DNA of 64,000 bases from Flavobacterium sp. W4I14 (GTDB taxonomy: Bacteria; Bacteroidota; Bacteroidia; Sphingobacteriales; Sphingobacteriaceae): NCBI GenBank assembly GCA_030817875.1, contig JAUSZU010000001.1, positions 6,076,001 to 6,140,000 of the forward strand, written 5' to 3'. Both the position numbers and the translations under genes were made by a program. Positions 9,120 to 17,573 of the stretch are shown here, piece by piece (position 1 is the stretch's first letter; every line of letters begins with the position of its first letter). The notes under the pieces are model-generated. The model did not search any database, was not told the DNA's origin, and was given only the letters and a program-made list of their open reading frames with translations.

Positions 9120-9147
9120 CGATGTTTATCATTTAAACCTATTTTTA
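9116..9147 (+). promoter_or_regulatory. Putative Bacteroidota-type promoter of rpiA
   Basis: TTTG at 9116-9119, 20-base spacer, TATTTTTA at 9140-9147, close to the TTTG-N19-TAnnTTTG consensus. The start codon at 9152 is only 5 bases beyond the -7 box, so the transcript may be leaderless. Confidence 0.4.
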
Positions 9148-9151
9148 CTTT

Positions 9152-9841
9152 ATGGCTATTATAGATAAAACGCAACAAGATGCAGAAAAACTAGCAGCTG
9201 CCCTGGCTGCAGTAAAATTTGTTAAAGATGATGATGTAGTAGGTCTGGGTACTGGATCTACCACGACATTTGCCATTAAAGAATTAGGTAAACGTGTAAA
9301 AGAAGGGCTTAACATAAAGGCTGCTGCAAGTTCCATCCGGACAGAAGAACTCGCTAAATCTCTGGGCATCGAAATTCTTGATCTCGGGCGTTTAAGCAAA
9401 ATTGATATCAGTATCGATGGAGCCGACGAATTTACAGAATCACTCGATCTGATTAAAGGTGGAGGCGGGGCACTGTTTAGAGAAAAGATAATTGCTTCAC
9501 TGAGTAAAAATGCCATCATCATCACCGATGCTTCTAAAAAAGTTAAAAAATTGGGTGCTTTTACTGTTCCTATCGAAGTAATTCCATTGGCCTATCAATA
9601 TGTGTCCGATCAGATTAATGAGCTTGGTGGAGAGGGCATATTGAGGTCTGTAGATAACCAAACATTTATTACCGATAATGGTAACCTGATTATCGACGCC
9701 GATTTTGGCCTCATTGATGATCCTGCAAAATTATCTTTTAACCTGAACCAGATTAACGGATTATTGGCTCATGGATTATTCATTAACATCACGTCAAAAG
9801 TAATTATGAGCGAAGGAACGGATATTATCATTTTCGAATGA
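9152..9841 (+). CDS. rpiA: Ribose-5-phosphate isomerase A
   Basis: 229 residues, the normal length. It interconverts ribose 5-phosphate and ribulose 5-phosphate in the non-oxidative pentose phosphate pathway (cytosol). Family motifs are present: VGLGTGSTTTFAIKELG in the phosphate-binding loop, SIDGADEF, KGGGGALFREKI with the catalytic Glu/Lys region, and DADFG near the C-terminus. ATG 9152 gives the standard N-terminus. It is single, with no co-directional partner close by. The upstream side carries copy C of the structured repeat. Confidence 0.96.
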   Translation: MAIIDKTQQDAEKLAAALAAVKFVKDDDVVGLGTGSTTTFAIKELGKRVKEGLNIKAAASSIRTEELAKSLGIEILDLGRLSKIDISIDGADEFTESLDLIKGGGGALFREKIIASLSKNAIIITDASKKVKKLGAFTVPIEVIPLAYQYVSDQINELGGEGILRSVDNQTFITDNGNLIIDADFGLIDDPAKLSFNLNQINGLLAHGLFINITSKVIMSEGTDIIIFE

Positions 9842-10200
9842 TAGTTGGTTCATTTGTTCATTAGCCATTAGTTCATTTGTGCCCCTCGTTCTGTCATTGC
9901 TAGGAGGAATACCGACACAATCTTAAGAATTGAAATTATTTCTCTTAATTATCTTAACTTCTTCATGGTGATCCAGATTTTTAACATTAAGGAGTTAAGA
10001 AAATTAAGTTTAATTCCATTTTCTTGGTGTCTTTGTGGCAAAACTGACAATTTCACCGATGAATCTGCCCTCCCTTAAACTTTCATAATTTTTTTACCGA
10101 CAGTTTTATTTCACTCACCGATAAAACATCACAACTGAGGGAAAAGCCATTCCCCAGCATTGGTATTCGTGATACATTTGAATTATAAAAACAAACAGTC
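9842..10200. other. Intergenic region with ATGAAC micro-repeat
   Basis: Positions 9844-9882 are built from degenerate GTTCATT words whose complement (AATGAAC/AATGACTAATG) recurs at 42182-42212. The remainder to 10200 shows no gene, no clear terminator and no recognised RNA. Confidence 0.5.
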
Positions 10201-10590
10201 ATGGAAAATTTAATCAAAAAAAATCACGCAGATAAACAATTTGGTTTAGGTGTTTTAATCATAGCAATCGGTTCGGTGTTCTTATTAAGAAACTCAGGAA
10301 TAGATATTCCATACTGGATATTGAAATGGCACACCATTATGTTAGGTATAGGTTTGTGGATGGGTTACCGCAAAAACTTCCAGGGCAGCAGCTGGTTAGC
10401 CTTAACGATAATAGGTGGTTTATTTACCCTTAAAGCGATAACCATTTTTGATTTCGACCTGTCAAGAATCAGTACAGCTTTAATATTAATCGGATTAGGA
10501 CTGTATGTAATGCTAAAACCTAAAAAGGTGCAAAATTTCGATCAGTATTTTGAAAAGAAATCAGTGGATTTTACTGATAAAGAAAGCTAA
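10201..10590 (+). CDS. Small membrane protein, LiaF/DUF5668-like
   Basis: 129 residues with four predicted membrane helices (about 14-31, 40-55, 64-82, 88-106) and no signal peptide. The pattern, a short N-terminal tail then GLGVLIIAIGSVFLLRNSG and a second hairpin LILIGLGLYVMLK, resembles the transmembrane part of LiaI/LiaF-type proteins that sit near envelope-stress regulators. The cytoplasmic LiaF_C domain and any two-component partner are missing here. It stands alone between rpiA and a terminator. The role is uncertain. Confidence 0.75.
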   Translation: MENLIKKNHADKQFGLGVLIIAIGSVFLLRNSGIDIPYWILKWHTIMLGIGLWMGYRKNFQGSSWLALTIIGGLFTLKAITIFDFDLSRISTALILIGLGLYVMLKPKKVQNFDQYFEKKSVDFTDKES

Positions 10591-10614
10591 AATTCTTAAC
10601 TCCATCATATATTT

Positions 10615-10650
10615 AAAAAGGGACATTTTTTAACAATGCCCCTTTTTTTA
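10615..10650 (+). terminator. Intrinsic terminator
   Basis: AAAAGGGACATT pairs with AATGCCCCTTTT (one mismatch) and runs into a T tract. It ends the 10201-10590 gene. Confidence 0.75.
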
Positions 10651-10701
10651 TTTGAAACAAATGTGCCTAAAAATGCATGATAGATTATTTAGCTACTTTA
10701 C

Positions 10702-10887
10702 CGTCATTTCGACTGAAGTGAAGCGGAACGGAGAAATCTGTTCAAGAGATCCTTCGACTACGTTACTATCGATAGACTCCAATACAATGATCGTCATTCC
10801 CGCGTAGGCGGGAATCTTAAAGCGCAGGCTAATAGCGATCGTTGTAAGATTGCTTCGTCGGCTGAAAAAGCCTTCTCGCAATGACGA
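10702..10887. repeat. Cluster of dispersed repeats (GTCATTTCGA and GTCATTGCGAG families)
   Basis: 10702-10740 is the GTCATTTCGACTGAAGTG...GGAGAAATCT family. 10790-10887 carries a GTCATTCCCGCG/CGCGGGAAT-type hairpin followed by about 40 bases (10843-10887) that match, in the opposite orientation, 53534-53575. The apparent ORF here (MREGFFSRRSNL...) recurs in the other copy and is a by-product of the repeat. Confidence 0.65.
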
Positions 10888-10973
10888 TTCCTCGCATCCT
10901 ATTACTGGGAAAAGAATCTCCTGTCATTCGTATTGATTTTATACAATAAATTATCCCTCAGGATGACAAACAA

Positions 10974-11084
10974 AAAAGAAACGGGGATTCCACCCTTAGG
11001 CAGTATCCCCGTCATCTAAATTAACGCTCTCACATACATAAACGCTGTAAATAGAATATATTGTGCGGGGCTTAAATTTTTTTT
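10974..11084 (+). repeat. Structured intergenic element, copy D (covarying stem)
   Basis: The same layout as copies A-C, but the stem is ACGGGGAT/ATCCCCGT instead of ATGGGGAT/ATCCCCAT: a T-A pair has become C-G. The loop is changed and the unit is 2 bases longer inside the stem. ATCTAAATTAACGCTCTCA is unchanged. It lies between convergent genes. Confidence 0.75.
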
Positions 11085-11095
11085 CTATAAATGAG

Positions 11096-12082
11096 TTAAA
11101 CCTGCAAAACAGGTACCGCTTTGTGGTATTTGTTCCGGTACTCAATCGGTGTTAAACCGGTAATTTTTTTGAAAACATCCCTAAACGATTTTGTGTCTGT
11201 ATAGCCTACATCAAACATTACCTCGGTTATGTTTTTTCTGCTCGATTCGAAACTTCGCTTGGCAGCCTCAATTTTAACCCTTTGAATATACTCGATTACT
11301 GTATTTTTGGTTGCACTTTTAAACCTCCGTTCAAAACTTCTTCTGCCCAATGCCAACATATCGGCCAGTTGATCTACCGTAATCCGATCCTGGTAATTGC
11401 CATCAATAAATTCCTGCGCTTTTTTAATTTTTGCATCTTCATGCCCCTTTTGCCCCTGGAACATCATAAAAGCCAGCTGACTCTCGCGATCAATATCAAT
11501 AGCAAAGTATTTCGCTGCTAAAATGGCGGTATCTCTATCTGTATGTTTTTCAACCAGGTACAAAAGTAAGTTCCAGTAAGAGTTTGCACCACCGCTAGAG
11601 TATAAACCCTGAGCATCGGTAATAATACTACCATCTACCAGCTCCACTTCAGGGAACATTTCTCTAAACTGGTTGGCAAACAGCCAATGCGTAGAACATT
11701 TCCGCCCATCTAATAAACCGGTTGCAGCCAGTAAAAATGCGCCCATGCAGAGCGAGGCTACCTCTGCACCTTTAGCATGATGTTTTATAATCCATGGCAA
11801 CAGATCTTGATTCGACTCCATCGCATAACCAATATTGCCACTGATGGCCGGTACAAAGATCAGGTCGGTATGCTCAACCTCATGCAGCAGTTTATCAGCG
11901 TGCACAGAAAAAAGGCTGTTGTTCAACCTCACCTCTTTCGTCATCCCTATAAGCTCAACTTTAAAAAGCGGGAGTTTGCCCGATGCCTGTAAAAATTCGT
12001 TAACAGCAGTAAATAGATAGCGGGGATCTGCAATGGCTTCAATCACGGCAGTCTCTGGAATTAAGATAGATACATGTTTCAT
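11096..12082 (-). CDS. GlxA-family AraC-type transcriptional regulator
   Basis: 328 residues. The N-terminal half (about 1-190) is a DJ-1/PfpI-like domain with the nucleophile-elbow segment ASLCMGAFLLAATGLLDG and SSGGANSYWNLLLYLVEKH. The C-terminal half (about 215-320) is an AraC double helix-turn-helix with QLADMLALGRRSFERRFK and DVGYTDTKSFRDVFKKITG. Such regulators bind DNA and sense small molecules through the DJ-1 domain, usually as activators. It is transcribed away from a three-gene operon (GyrI-like, VOC, DoxX) across 129 bases, so it may control that operon. The ligand is unknown. Confidence 0.93.
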   Translation of the reverse strand: MKHVSILIPETAVIEAIADPRYLFTAVNEFLQASGKLPLFKVELIGMTKEVRLNNSLFSVHADKLLHEVEHTDLIFVPAISGNIGYAMESNQDLLPWIIKHHAKGAEVASLCMGAFLLAATGLLDGRKCSTHWLFANQFREMFPEVELVDGSIITDAQGLYSSGGANSYWNLLLYLVEKHTDRDTAILAAKYFAIDIDRESQLAFMMFQGQKGHEDAKIKKAQEFIDGNYQDRITVDQLADMLALGRRSFERRFKSATKNTVIEYIQRVKIEAAKRSFESSRKNITEVMFDVGYTDTKSFRDVFKKITGLTPIEYRNKYHKAVPVLQV

Positions 12083-12211
12083 AATCCAAATATAACGAGC
12101 CTATTTGTCGTAAACAACCCCCGCAATTGTCGTTTCCACATATTTAGCTTGTTAATTTCTGCCCGTATGTTTGTGTTGTTAATCGTTAACAGTTAAATCT
12201 TTAAAGCGGTA

Positions 12212-12628
12212 ATGACAATGGAAGAGTATATTTTAAATGAGGATATTAAGGTGATGTGCATTACGGCCGAATCTTTCCCTAACGGCGTTTTAGCGGCGCA
12301 CGAAAAACTTCATGCGCTGTTTCCCCTTAATAAGCAACGCAGGTATTTTGGAATAAGCAGGCCTAACGAAAAGCGGGAGATTATTTATAAGGCTGCCGTT
12401 GAAGAACTCGCAGATGGCGAAGCTGAAAAACTTGGTATTGAAACCTTTACCATAAAGAAGGGAACATTTATTAGTGAACTGGTTCCCGATTTTATGAAAG
12501 ATGTTAGCCAGATTGGGAAGACCTTCGAAAAATTGCTCAATCAATCTGACATCGATCCAAATGGCTATTGCCTTGAAATGTATATTAACGAAACAGATGT
12601 GCGCTTAATGGTAGGCATCAAAAAATAA
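12212..12628 (+). CDS. GyrI-like/SRPBCC-type small-molecule-binding protein
   Basis: 138 residues without membrane segments. The fold pattern (MCITAESFPNGVLAAHEKLH at the start, a central YKAAVEELADGEAEKLGIET, and a C-terminal LEMYINETDVRLMVGIK strand) matches stand-alone bacterial effector-binding (GyrI-like) proteins, which bind small, often toxic, compounds. First gene of a likely operon divergent from the GlxA-type regulator, with the VOC gene 6 bases downstream. The second ATG, at 12218, is an equally possible start. No catalytic residues can be named. Confidence 0.7.
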   Translation: MTMEEYILNEDIKVMCITAESFPNGVLAAHEKLHALFPLNKQRRYFGISRPNEKREIIYKAAVEELADGEAEKLGIETFTIKKGTFISELVPDFMKDVSQIGKTFEKLLNQSDIDPNGYCLEMYINETDVRLMVGIKK

Positions 12629-12634
12629 AATCAC

Positions 12635-13054
12635 TTGGCAAGTATTAATTCATATCTCACTTTTAACGGCAACTGCCGCGAAGCAATGACATTCTATCAG
12701 GGTTGTTTGGGAGGAGAATTGACCTTCGAAACCGTTGGAGAATCGGTTATTGTTGATAAAATACCCAATGTTATGAAGCGGAGTATTATGCATGCTGTTT
12801 TGGCTAAAGATGATCTGGTGATTATGGCAACAGATATGGTAGAAGAATGCGGATTAATTAAGGGAAATTCGATTTCTATGATGCTGAATTGTAATTCGGA
12901 AGAAGAGGCCCAGGCTTTTTACCGTAAACTTTCAGCAGGAGGGAAGGCATCGCATCCACTACAGGAAACATTCTGGGGAGCACTTTTTGGTGATTTAACA
13001 GATCGCTTTGGGAATAATTGGTTAATAAATTACGATAAAAACAGATACATATGA
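12635..13054 (+). CDS. VOC family protein (PhnB/glyoxalase-like), TTG start
   Basis: 139 residues of the vicinal oxygen chelate superfamily, PhnB subgroup: LTFNGNCREAMTFYQGCLGG near the N-terminus, IMHAVLAKDDLVIMATDM in the middle and WGALFGDLTDRFGNNWLINY at the end. PhnB-type proteins lack a well-defined general reaction. The frame that gives the family N-terminus begins with TTG at 12635; the first ATG in frame would remove the first strand. It overlaps the DoxX gene by 4 bases (ATGA), so the two are translationally coupled. Confidence 0.85.
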   Translation: MASINSYLTFNGNCREAMTFYQGCLGGELTFETVGESVIVDKIPNVMKRSIMHAVLAKDDLVIMATDMVEECGLIKGNSISMMLNCNSEEEAQAFYRKLSAGGKASHPLQETFWGALFGDLTDRFGNNWLINYDKNRYI

Positions 13055-13428
13055 AGAAGTTAAAAACGTGGTATTGGATTGCCACTATTATTTTTGCATT
13101 AATGATGATTATGGATGGCGTTGGCGGGATTACTCAACAGGAAGCAGGTAAAGAAGTACTTAAACACCTCGGTTATCCAATGTATCTGCTTATCATTGTT
13201 GGTATTGCAAAACTGCTTGGGGCGGCATCCATCCTTCAAAATAAATTTATAGCCATTAAAGAATGGGCCTATGCAGGTTTTGCCATTAATTTTATCGGTG
13301 CCTTTGCCTCCAGGGCATTTGTTGGCGATGGCATATCACTTTTAGTGCCGCCACTTATTGCCTTGGTAATTATGTTTATCCCCTACATTTTATGGAAGAA
13401 ACTGGCATCAAATGTTAAAATTAGTTAA
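13051..13428 (+). CDS. DoxX-like family membrane protein
   Basis: 125 residues with four predicted helices: about 6-24, 43-62, 73-92 and 98-116. The pattern WIATIIFALMMIMDGVGGI and YLLIIVGIAKLLGAASIL fits the DoxX-like (PF13564) family of small inner-membrane proteins, often next to glyoxalase or stress genes in Bacteroidota. Last gene of the operon that begins at 12212. The biochemical role is unknown. Confidence 0.85.
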   Translation: MKKLKTWYWIATIIFALMMIMDGVGGITQQEAGKEVLKHLGYPMYLLIIVGIAKLLGAASILQNKFIAIKEWAYAGFAINFIGAFASRAFVGDGISLLVPPLIALVIMFIPYILWKKLASNVKIS

Positions 13429-13588
13429 AACTAAACGGCTAGTTTAGTTAGCGCCTTTTCAGAACCAAATATTGTTAACTTTGGGTATTGTAAACAACCA
13501 AACACAATACATGATACCATCATGATTTTTTTGATCCAGAAAAGGATGAATCATGAAATCTCATTACCATTAAAACAAAAATATACGG

Positions 13589-14908
13589 ATGAAAAAGAGC
13601 CTTTTATTCATAATCGCTTTATTATTTACAACCACTGCATTTTCTCAAAATGTGATCCAGCTCTTTAACGGTGCGAACGACTTTTTTAAACTGTTGCAGG
13701 AGGAGAAATTTAAAGATGCCCACGCTTTCTTTGATGATACTTTAAAAACGAAATTAACGGAAGAGAGTTTAAAGAAACTTTGGGGGGATATTGGAACAAA
13801 ATATGGAAAGGCAGAATCGTTAGATGCCGTTCAAAGTAAAGCTCAGGGCGAGTTTTTTGCAGTAACGGTAGAAGGTAAATTTGCGAACGGTGATCAGAAC
13901 TTTATTTTAGGTTTTAATAAACTACAGAAAATCGTTGGAATCTTCCTCGCGCCGTCTCGAAAGGCATCTGCTTATTTAAAACCAACTTATGTTGATACCA
14001 GTTTATACAAGGAAAAATCGGTATACATTGGGCCGGCAGGAAAACAATTGGCAGCCATTATCACCACACCAAAAAATGCCAAAAATTTCCCTATAGTGGT
14101 TTTTGTACATGGCTCTGGTCCGGCCGATATGGATGAAACAGTTGGTGCGAATAAACCCTTTAAAGATTTGGCTGGTGGTTTAGCTTCTAAGGGAATTGCT
14201 TCTGTCCGCTATGTGAAACGAACCTTAATCTACCCTAATGAATTTAATAAAGCATTTACAGTAAAAGAAGAAGTGCTGGATGATGCAACTGCAGCTATTG
14301 CACTCGCAAAAACGATAGTTGGCGCTAATCCTAAAGCCGTTTATGTATTCGGCCATAGTTTAGGCGGAATGCTGGCACCTAAAATGGCTACCATTACACC
14401 TGATTTAGCAGGGATTATTTTGGCAGCAACACCTGCCAGAAAACTAACAGATATTATTGTTGATCAGAATAAGTATATGTTCGATCAGGCTAACGATACA
14501 ACAGCTGCCTTTAAAAAACAACTGGCAGATGCTTACGTAGAAATTGATAAAAGTAGAATTTCGCAGTTGGGAACTACCATAAAGCCTGATTCTTTAATTT
14601 TAGGACTGCCTGCAAAATATTGGACAGATTTAAATACCTACAATCAGGTTGCTGTGGCAAAAAGCCTTTCGAAACCTAGAATATATGTATTGCAGGGAGG
14701 AAATGACTTTCAGGTAGGTAAAGTAGATTTTGATTTATGGAATGCTGCCTTGAGTAAAAAGAAAAATGTGGTGCTTAAATTTTATCCAGATTTAAACCAC
14801 CTCTTAAGTTCTCAAACTGAAAAGGGTACAATGGCCCAATATCAAGCAGCGGTAAGTGTGTCTGAAACTTTAGTTAACGATATTGCCTCATGGATTAAGG
14901 CCAAATAA
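13589..14908 (+). CDS. Secreted alpha/beta hydrolase with DUF3887 domain
   Basis: 439 residues. A signal peptide (TTTAFSQ) precedes a DUF3887 domain (about 25-115; KFKDAHAFFDDTLKTKL) of the kind that is common before exported hydrolases. The hydrolase core follows with oxyanion motif HGSGPADMD at about 175 and nucleophile elbow GHSLGG, Ser257. The catalytic His is likely the one in DLNHLL near residue 409. It probably acts on esters in the periplasm; the substrate is not predictable. It stands alone with its own terminator. Confidence 0.88.
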   Translation: MKKSLLFIIALLFTTTAFSQNVIQLFNGANDFFKLLQEEKFKDAHAFFDDTLKTKLTEESLKKLWGDIGTKYGKAESLDAVQSKAQGEFFAVTVEGKFANGDQNFILGFNKLQKIVGIFLAPSRKASAYLKPTYVDTSLYKEKSVYIGPAGKQLAAIITTPKNAKNFPIVVFVHGSGPADMDETVGANKPFKDLAGGLASKGIASVRYVKRTLIYPNEFNKAFTVKEEVLDDATAAIALAKTIVGANPKAVYVFGHSLGGMLAPKMATITPDLAGIILAATPARKLTDIIVDQNKYMFDQANDTTAAFKKQLADAYVEIDKSRISQLGTTIKPDSLILGLPAKYWTDLNTYNQVAVAKSLSKPRIYVLQGGNDFQVGKVDFDLWNAALSKKKNVVLKFYPDLNHLLSSQTEKGTMAQYQAAVSVSETLVNDIASWIKAK

Positions 14909-14932
14909 TACAAAATCATCTAATCGATAAAG

Positions 14933-14964
14933 AAAAAGCTCCGACCAAAATCGGAGCTTTTTTG
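14933..14964 (+). terminator. Intrinsic terminator after the alpha/beta hydrolase
   Basis: AAAAAGCTCCGA/TCGGAGCTTTTT, perfect 12-bp stem, CCAAAA loop, followed by a T run. Confidence 0.9.
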
Positions 14965-15066
14965 TGCATTTGGTTTCTTTACATCCTGTCTTCGTTAATT
15001 AATTAACAAACAAATCAAAAAATAAGCGGTTTAAGTTTAGAGTATCTCATCTTAAATAGTTTGTTT

Positions 15067-16035
15067 ATGACAAAGAATAAAATCACTTTAAAAGGAATAT
15101 GGGGCGTTTTAAAAGCATCGTTTACAGGATTTAATGATCATAAAGTAACCAAACTTAGCGGCTCATTAGCCTATTATACGGTGTTTTCTATGGCGCCGCT
15201 GCTCGTGGTTATTATTTCTTTGTGTGGTATATTTTTAGGGAGAGAAATAGCTGAAGGACAGGTTTATGCCCAGCTTGAAGGATTTTTAGGTAAAGAATCT
15301 GCCGTTTCCTTACAGCAGTTAATCAAAAATGCTTATCTGGATGGAAAAAGCACCATTGCTTTAATTGTTGGGATCATAACCCTATTAATTGGGGCAACTA
15401 CCGTTTTTGGCGATATCCAGGATTCTATTAATACCATTTGGGGTTTAAAACCGAAGCCGAAAAGAGGATGGGTAAAAATGCTCCAGAACCGGTTCTTGTC
15501 CTTTTCGGTAATTATTAGCCTGGGTTTTGTGCTGCTGGTTTCGTTAGCGGTTACCTCTGTACTCGATGCTTTTAGTGATCGCTTGCAGGCCCGCTTTGCC
15601 GAAATATCTGTTATTGTATTTTACATCCTTAATCAGATCGTAACCTTGGCTGTTATCTCATTAATATTTGGCGTAATATTTAAGGTATTACCTGATGCAA
15701 TTATAAAATGGCGTGATGTAATTGCTGGTGCAATAGTTACCGCTTTACTATTTATGATCGGTAAATTTGCCATTTCACTTTATATAGGGCAAAGCGATGT
15801 TGGGAGTACTTATGGTGCAACAGGTTCATTGGTAGTTGTGCTTTTATGGACTTATTACTCTTCTATCATTTTATATTTTGGTGCCGAATTTACCAAGGCT
15901 TATGCGGTTGCTTTTGGATCTGAGATTTACCCTTCTCATTATGCGGTCACCACAAAAGAAATAGAAATAGAAACGGGGAGTAAATCCATTCAGGATAATC
16001 ATCCCGAAATTAAAAAAGAGGTTAAGAAAGCTTAA
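15067..16035 (+). CDS. YihY/BrkB family inner-membrane protein
   Basis: About 322 residues. Six hydrophobic segments and the family blocks KLSGSLAYYTVFSMAPLLVV (about 31-50), GDIQDSINTIWGLKPKP and LVVVLLWTYYSSIILYFGAE are present. The family was once annotated as ribonuclease BN but is not a nuclease; its role is still unclear, with transport or envelope functions proposed. ATG 15067 is preferred over the in-frame TTG at 15061. A paralogue is at 44554-45576. It converges on YjbQ with only 6 bases between the stops. Confidence 0.9.
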   Translation: MTKNKITLKGIWGVLKASFTGFNDHKVTKLSGSLAYYTVFSMAPLLVVIISLCGIFLGREIAEGQVYAQLEGFLGKESAVSLQQLIKNAYLDGKSTIALIVGIITLLIGATTVFGDIQDSINTIWGLKPKPKRGWVKMLQNRFLSFSVIISLGFVLLVSLAVTSVLDAFSDRLQARFAEISVIVFYILNQIVTLAVISLIFGVIFKVLPDAIIKWRDVIAGAIVTALLFMIGKFAISLYIGQSDVGSTYGATGSLVVVLLWTYYSSIILYFGAEFTKAYAVAFGSEIYPSHYAVTTKEIEIETGSKSIQDNHPEIKKEVKKA

Positions 16036-16041
16036 AATTAT

Positions 16042-16464
16042 TTATTCGCCCCAAGCTGTAACGATTAATCTTCTTTGGCCGCCATGGTTGCGATGTTCGC
16101 AAAGATAAATACCTTGCCAGGTACCAAGTGCCAATCTGCCGTTTCTAATTGGAATGGTAACAGAACTACCTAAAAGTGCTGACTTTAAATGCGCAGGCAT
16201 ATCATCTGAACCTTCATAGTCATGTTCATAATCGGGATCATTTTCTTTTACGGTTTTATTAAAGAACATTTCAAAATCAACCCTAACCGTAGGATCTGCA
16301 TTTTCGTTGATGGTAAGCGAAGCAGAAGTATGCTGGATAAAAACCTGGCAAATGCCAATGTTAATTTCGTCAATTTGAGGCAGGGCATCCTCAACCTCAT
16401 CAGTAATGATATGGAAGCCTCTTCTTCGTTCTCTAAGTGCTAAAGCTTGCTGGTATATTTTCAT
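16042..16464 (-). CDS. YjbQ family protein (UPF0047)
   Basis: 140 residues, the typical size for YjbQ, a cytosolic homotrimer annotated as secondary thiamine-phosphate synthase enzyme from weak activity in E. coli. The conserved blocks GICQVFIQHTSASLTINENA and GTWQGIYLCEHRNHGG contain the putative metal-binding His residues. It is the last gene of a minus-strand run and starts 6 bases after the DUF1016 remnant. The physiological role is not settled. Confidence 0.9.
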   Translation of the reverse strand: MKIYQQALALRERRRGFHIITDEVEDALPQIDEINIGICQVFIQHTSASLTINENADPTVRVDFEMFFNKTVKENDPDYEHDYEGSDDMPAHLKSALLGSSVTIPIRNGRLALGTWQGIYLCEHRNHGGQRRLIVTAWGE

Positions 16465-16469
16465 TTGAA

Positions 16470-17524
16470 TTAATTCTCAATAATTTTAATGAAATCCTTT
16501 TCACTAGGTAAAACCGTTAAATACTTACTTGCGAAAATTTGTTCATTGTTTTCCGGAAGCGTATATCTTACTACAGATTCGCTTTTATCCTGACAAAGGA
16601 TAATACCGATGGTTTTGTTTTCATCCTCAAGTTTTACTTCTCTATCAAAATAGTTCACGTACATCTGCATCTGGCCTATATCTTGATGTTTTAGTTCTCC
16701 GATTTTTAAATCGATAAGTACAAAACACTTTAAAATACGGTTGTAGAAAACTAAATCTATTTTGAAATGTTTTTCTTCGAAAGTTATTCTTTTTTGACGG
16801 GCTACAAAGGTGAAACCATTATCTAATTCTAATAAGAAATGTTCGAGTTTATCGATTAATTTTTGCTCTAACTCACTTTCTGAATAAAAACTTTGTTCTG
16901 GTAGTCCTAGGAATTCCAGTATGTAGGGGTCTTTTATTAAATCCTTGTTTTTTTCGATTATTTGTCCTTTCTGGCCGAGTGATCGTATTTCTTCCTTGTT
17001 TTTGCTTATTGATAAACGTGCATATAATGCTGAATCATATTGGCGCTGTAGCTCTCGTAAGCTCCAATTATTTTTGATTGCTTCTATTTCATAGAAATTA
17101 CGCTCATTTAAATCTGCGATTCTCATTAACTTAAGATAATGCGACCAAGTGAGTTTGAATTGCGCAGACAGTGCTGCTGATTTATAGATTTACGCGCTAC
17201 TGTATCGGCAATTTCTTCATTTTTGAATTCAGCAGACACTGTCTGCTGAATTGAATAGAGTAAATAAAAATTGCGTATTTGCCTCAAATTTGTTTCAGAA
17301 AAGCCTTTGCCAAACTCTGCAACTAGTTTTCTTGAGAGTTCTTTTAAAACTCGTTTACCATATTCTGCTCTTTCTTTACCGTCCTGTTCCTCTTCAACAA
17401 TCATTCTGCCAATTTCGAAGTAAGTGGTAGCCATTATATTATTAATGGTTTGCGATACCTTTTGTCGAGACTGGGCTAGCAGTTCAACAACCCTACTATA
17501 TAGACTTTGGTTGTTTATTTCCAT
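16470..17524 (-). pseudogene. DUF1016/YhcG-type PDDEXK nuclease, frameshifted
   Basis: Two minus-strand frames make one family protein. The N-terminal DUF1016_N part (17524 to about 17190) includes EIGRMIVEEEQDGKERAEYG and GFSETNLRQIRNFY. The second frame (from about 17190 to 16470) continues with LSAQFKLTWSHYLKLMRI, WSLRELQRQYDSALYARL and the nuclease core IDLVFYNRILKCFVLIDLK. One base is missing between 17165 and 17190. As read, the first frame stops at 17126 and a downstream ATG (TAATG) could start the C-terminal piece alone. YhcG-type proteins are predicted DNA nucleases, some linked to mobile or defence contexts. The gene is either decayed or carries a sequence error. Confidence 0.8.
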
Positions 17525-17573
17525 TTTAAAAACCTCTAAAAATCGATGCCTAAATGCGAGCTTATAATCTTCC

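Noticed and set aside
10693-10881. 62-codon minus-strand ORF
   Set aside because: Lies wholly in dispersed repeats and its sequence recurs at 53540 for the same reason.
8114-11084. CRISPR-like array
   Set aside because: Repeats are ~110 bp, spaced irregularly (hundreds of bases to 2 kb) with a gene between them, and no cas genes are present.
15061-15066. TTG start for the first YihY gene
   Set aside because: ATG two codons later gives the normal N-terminus.
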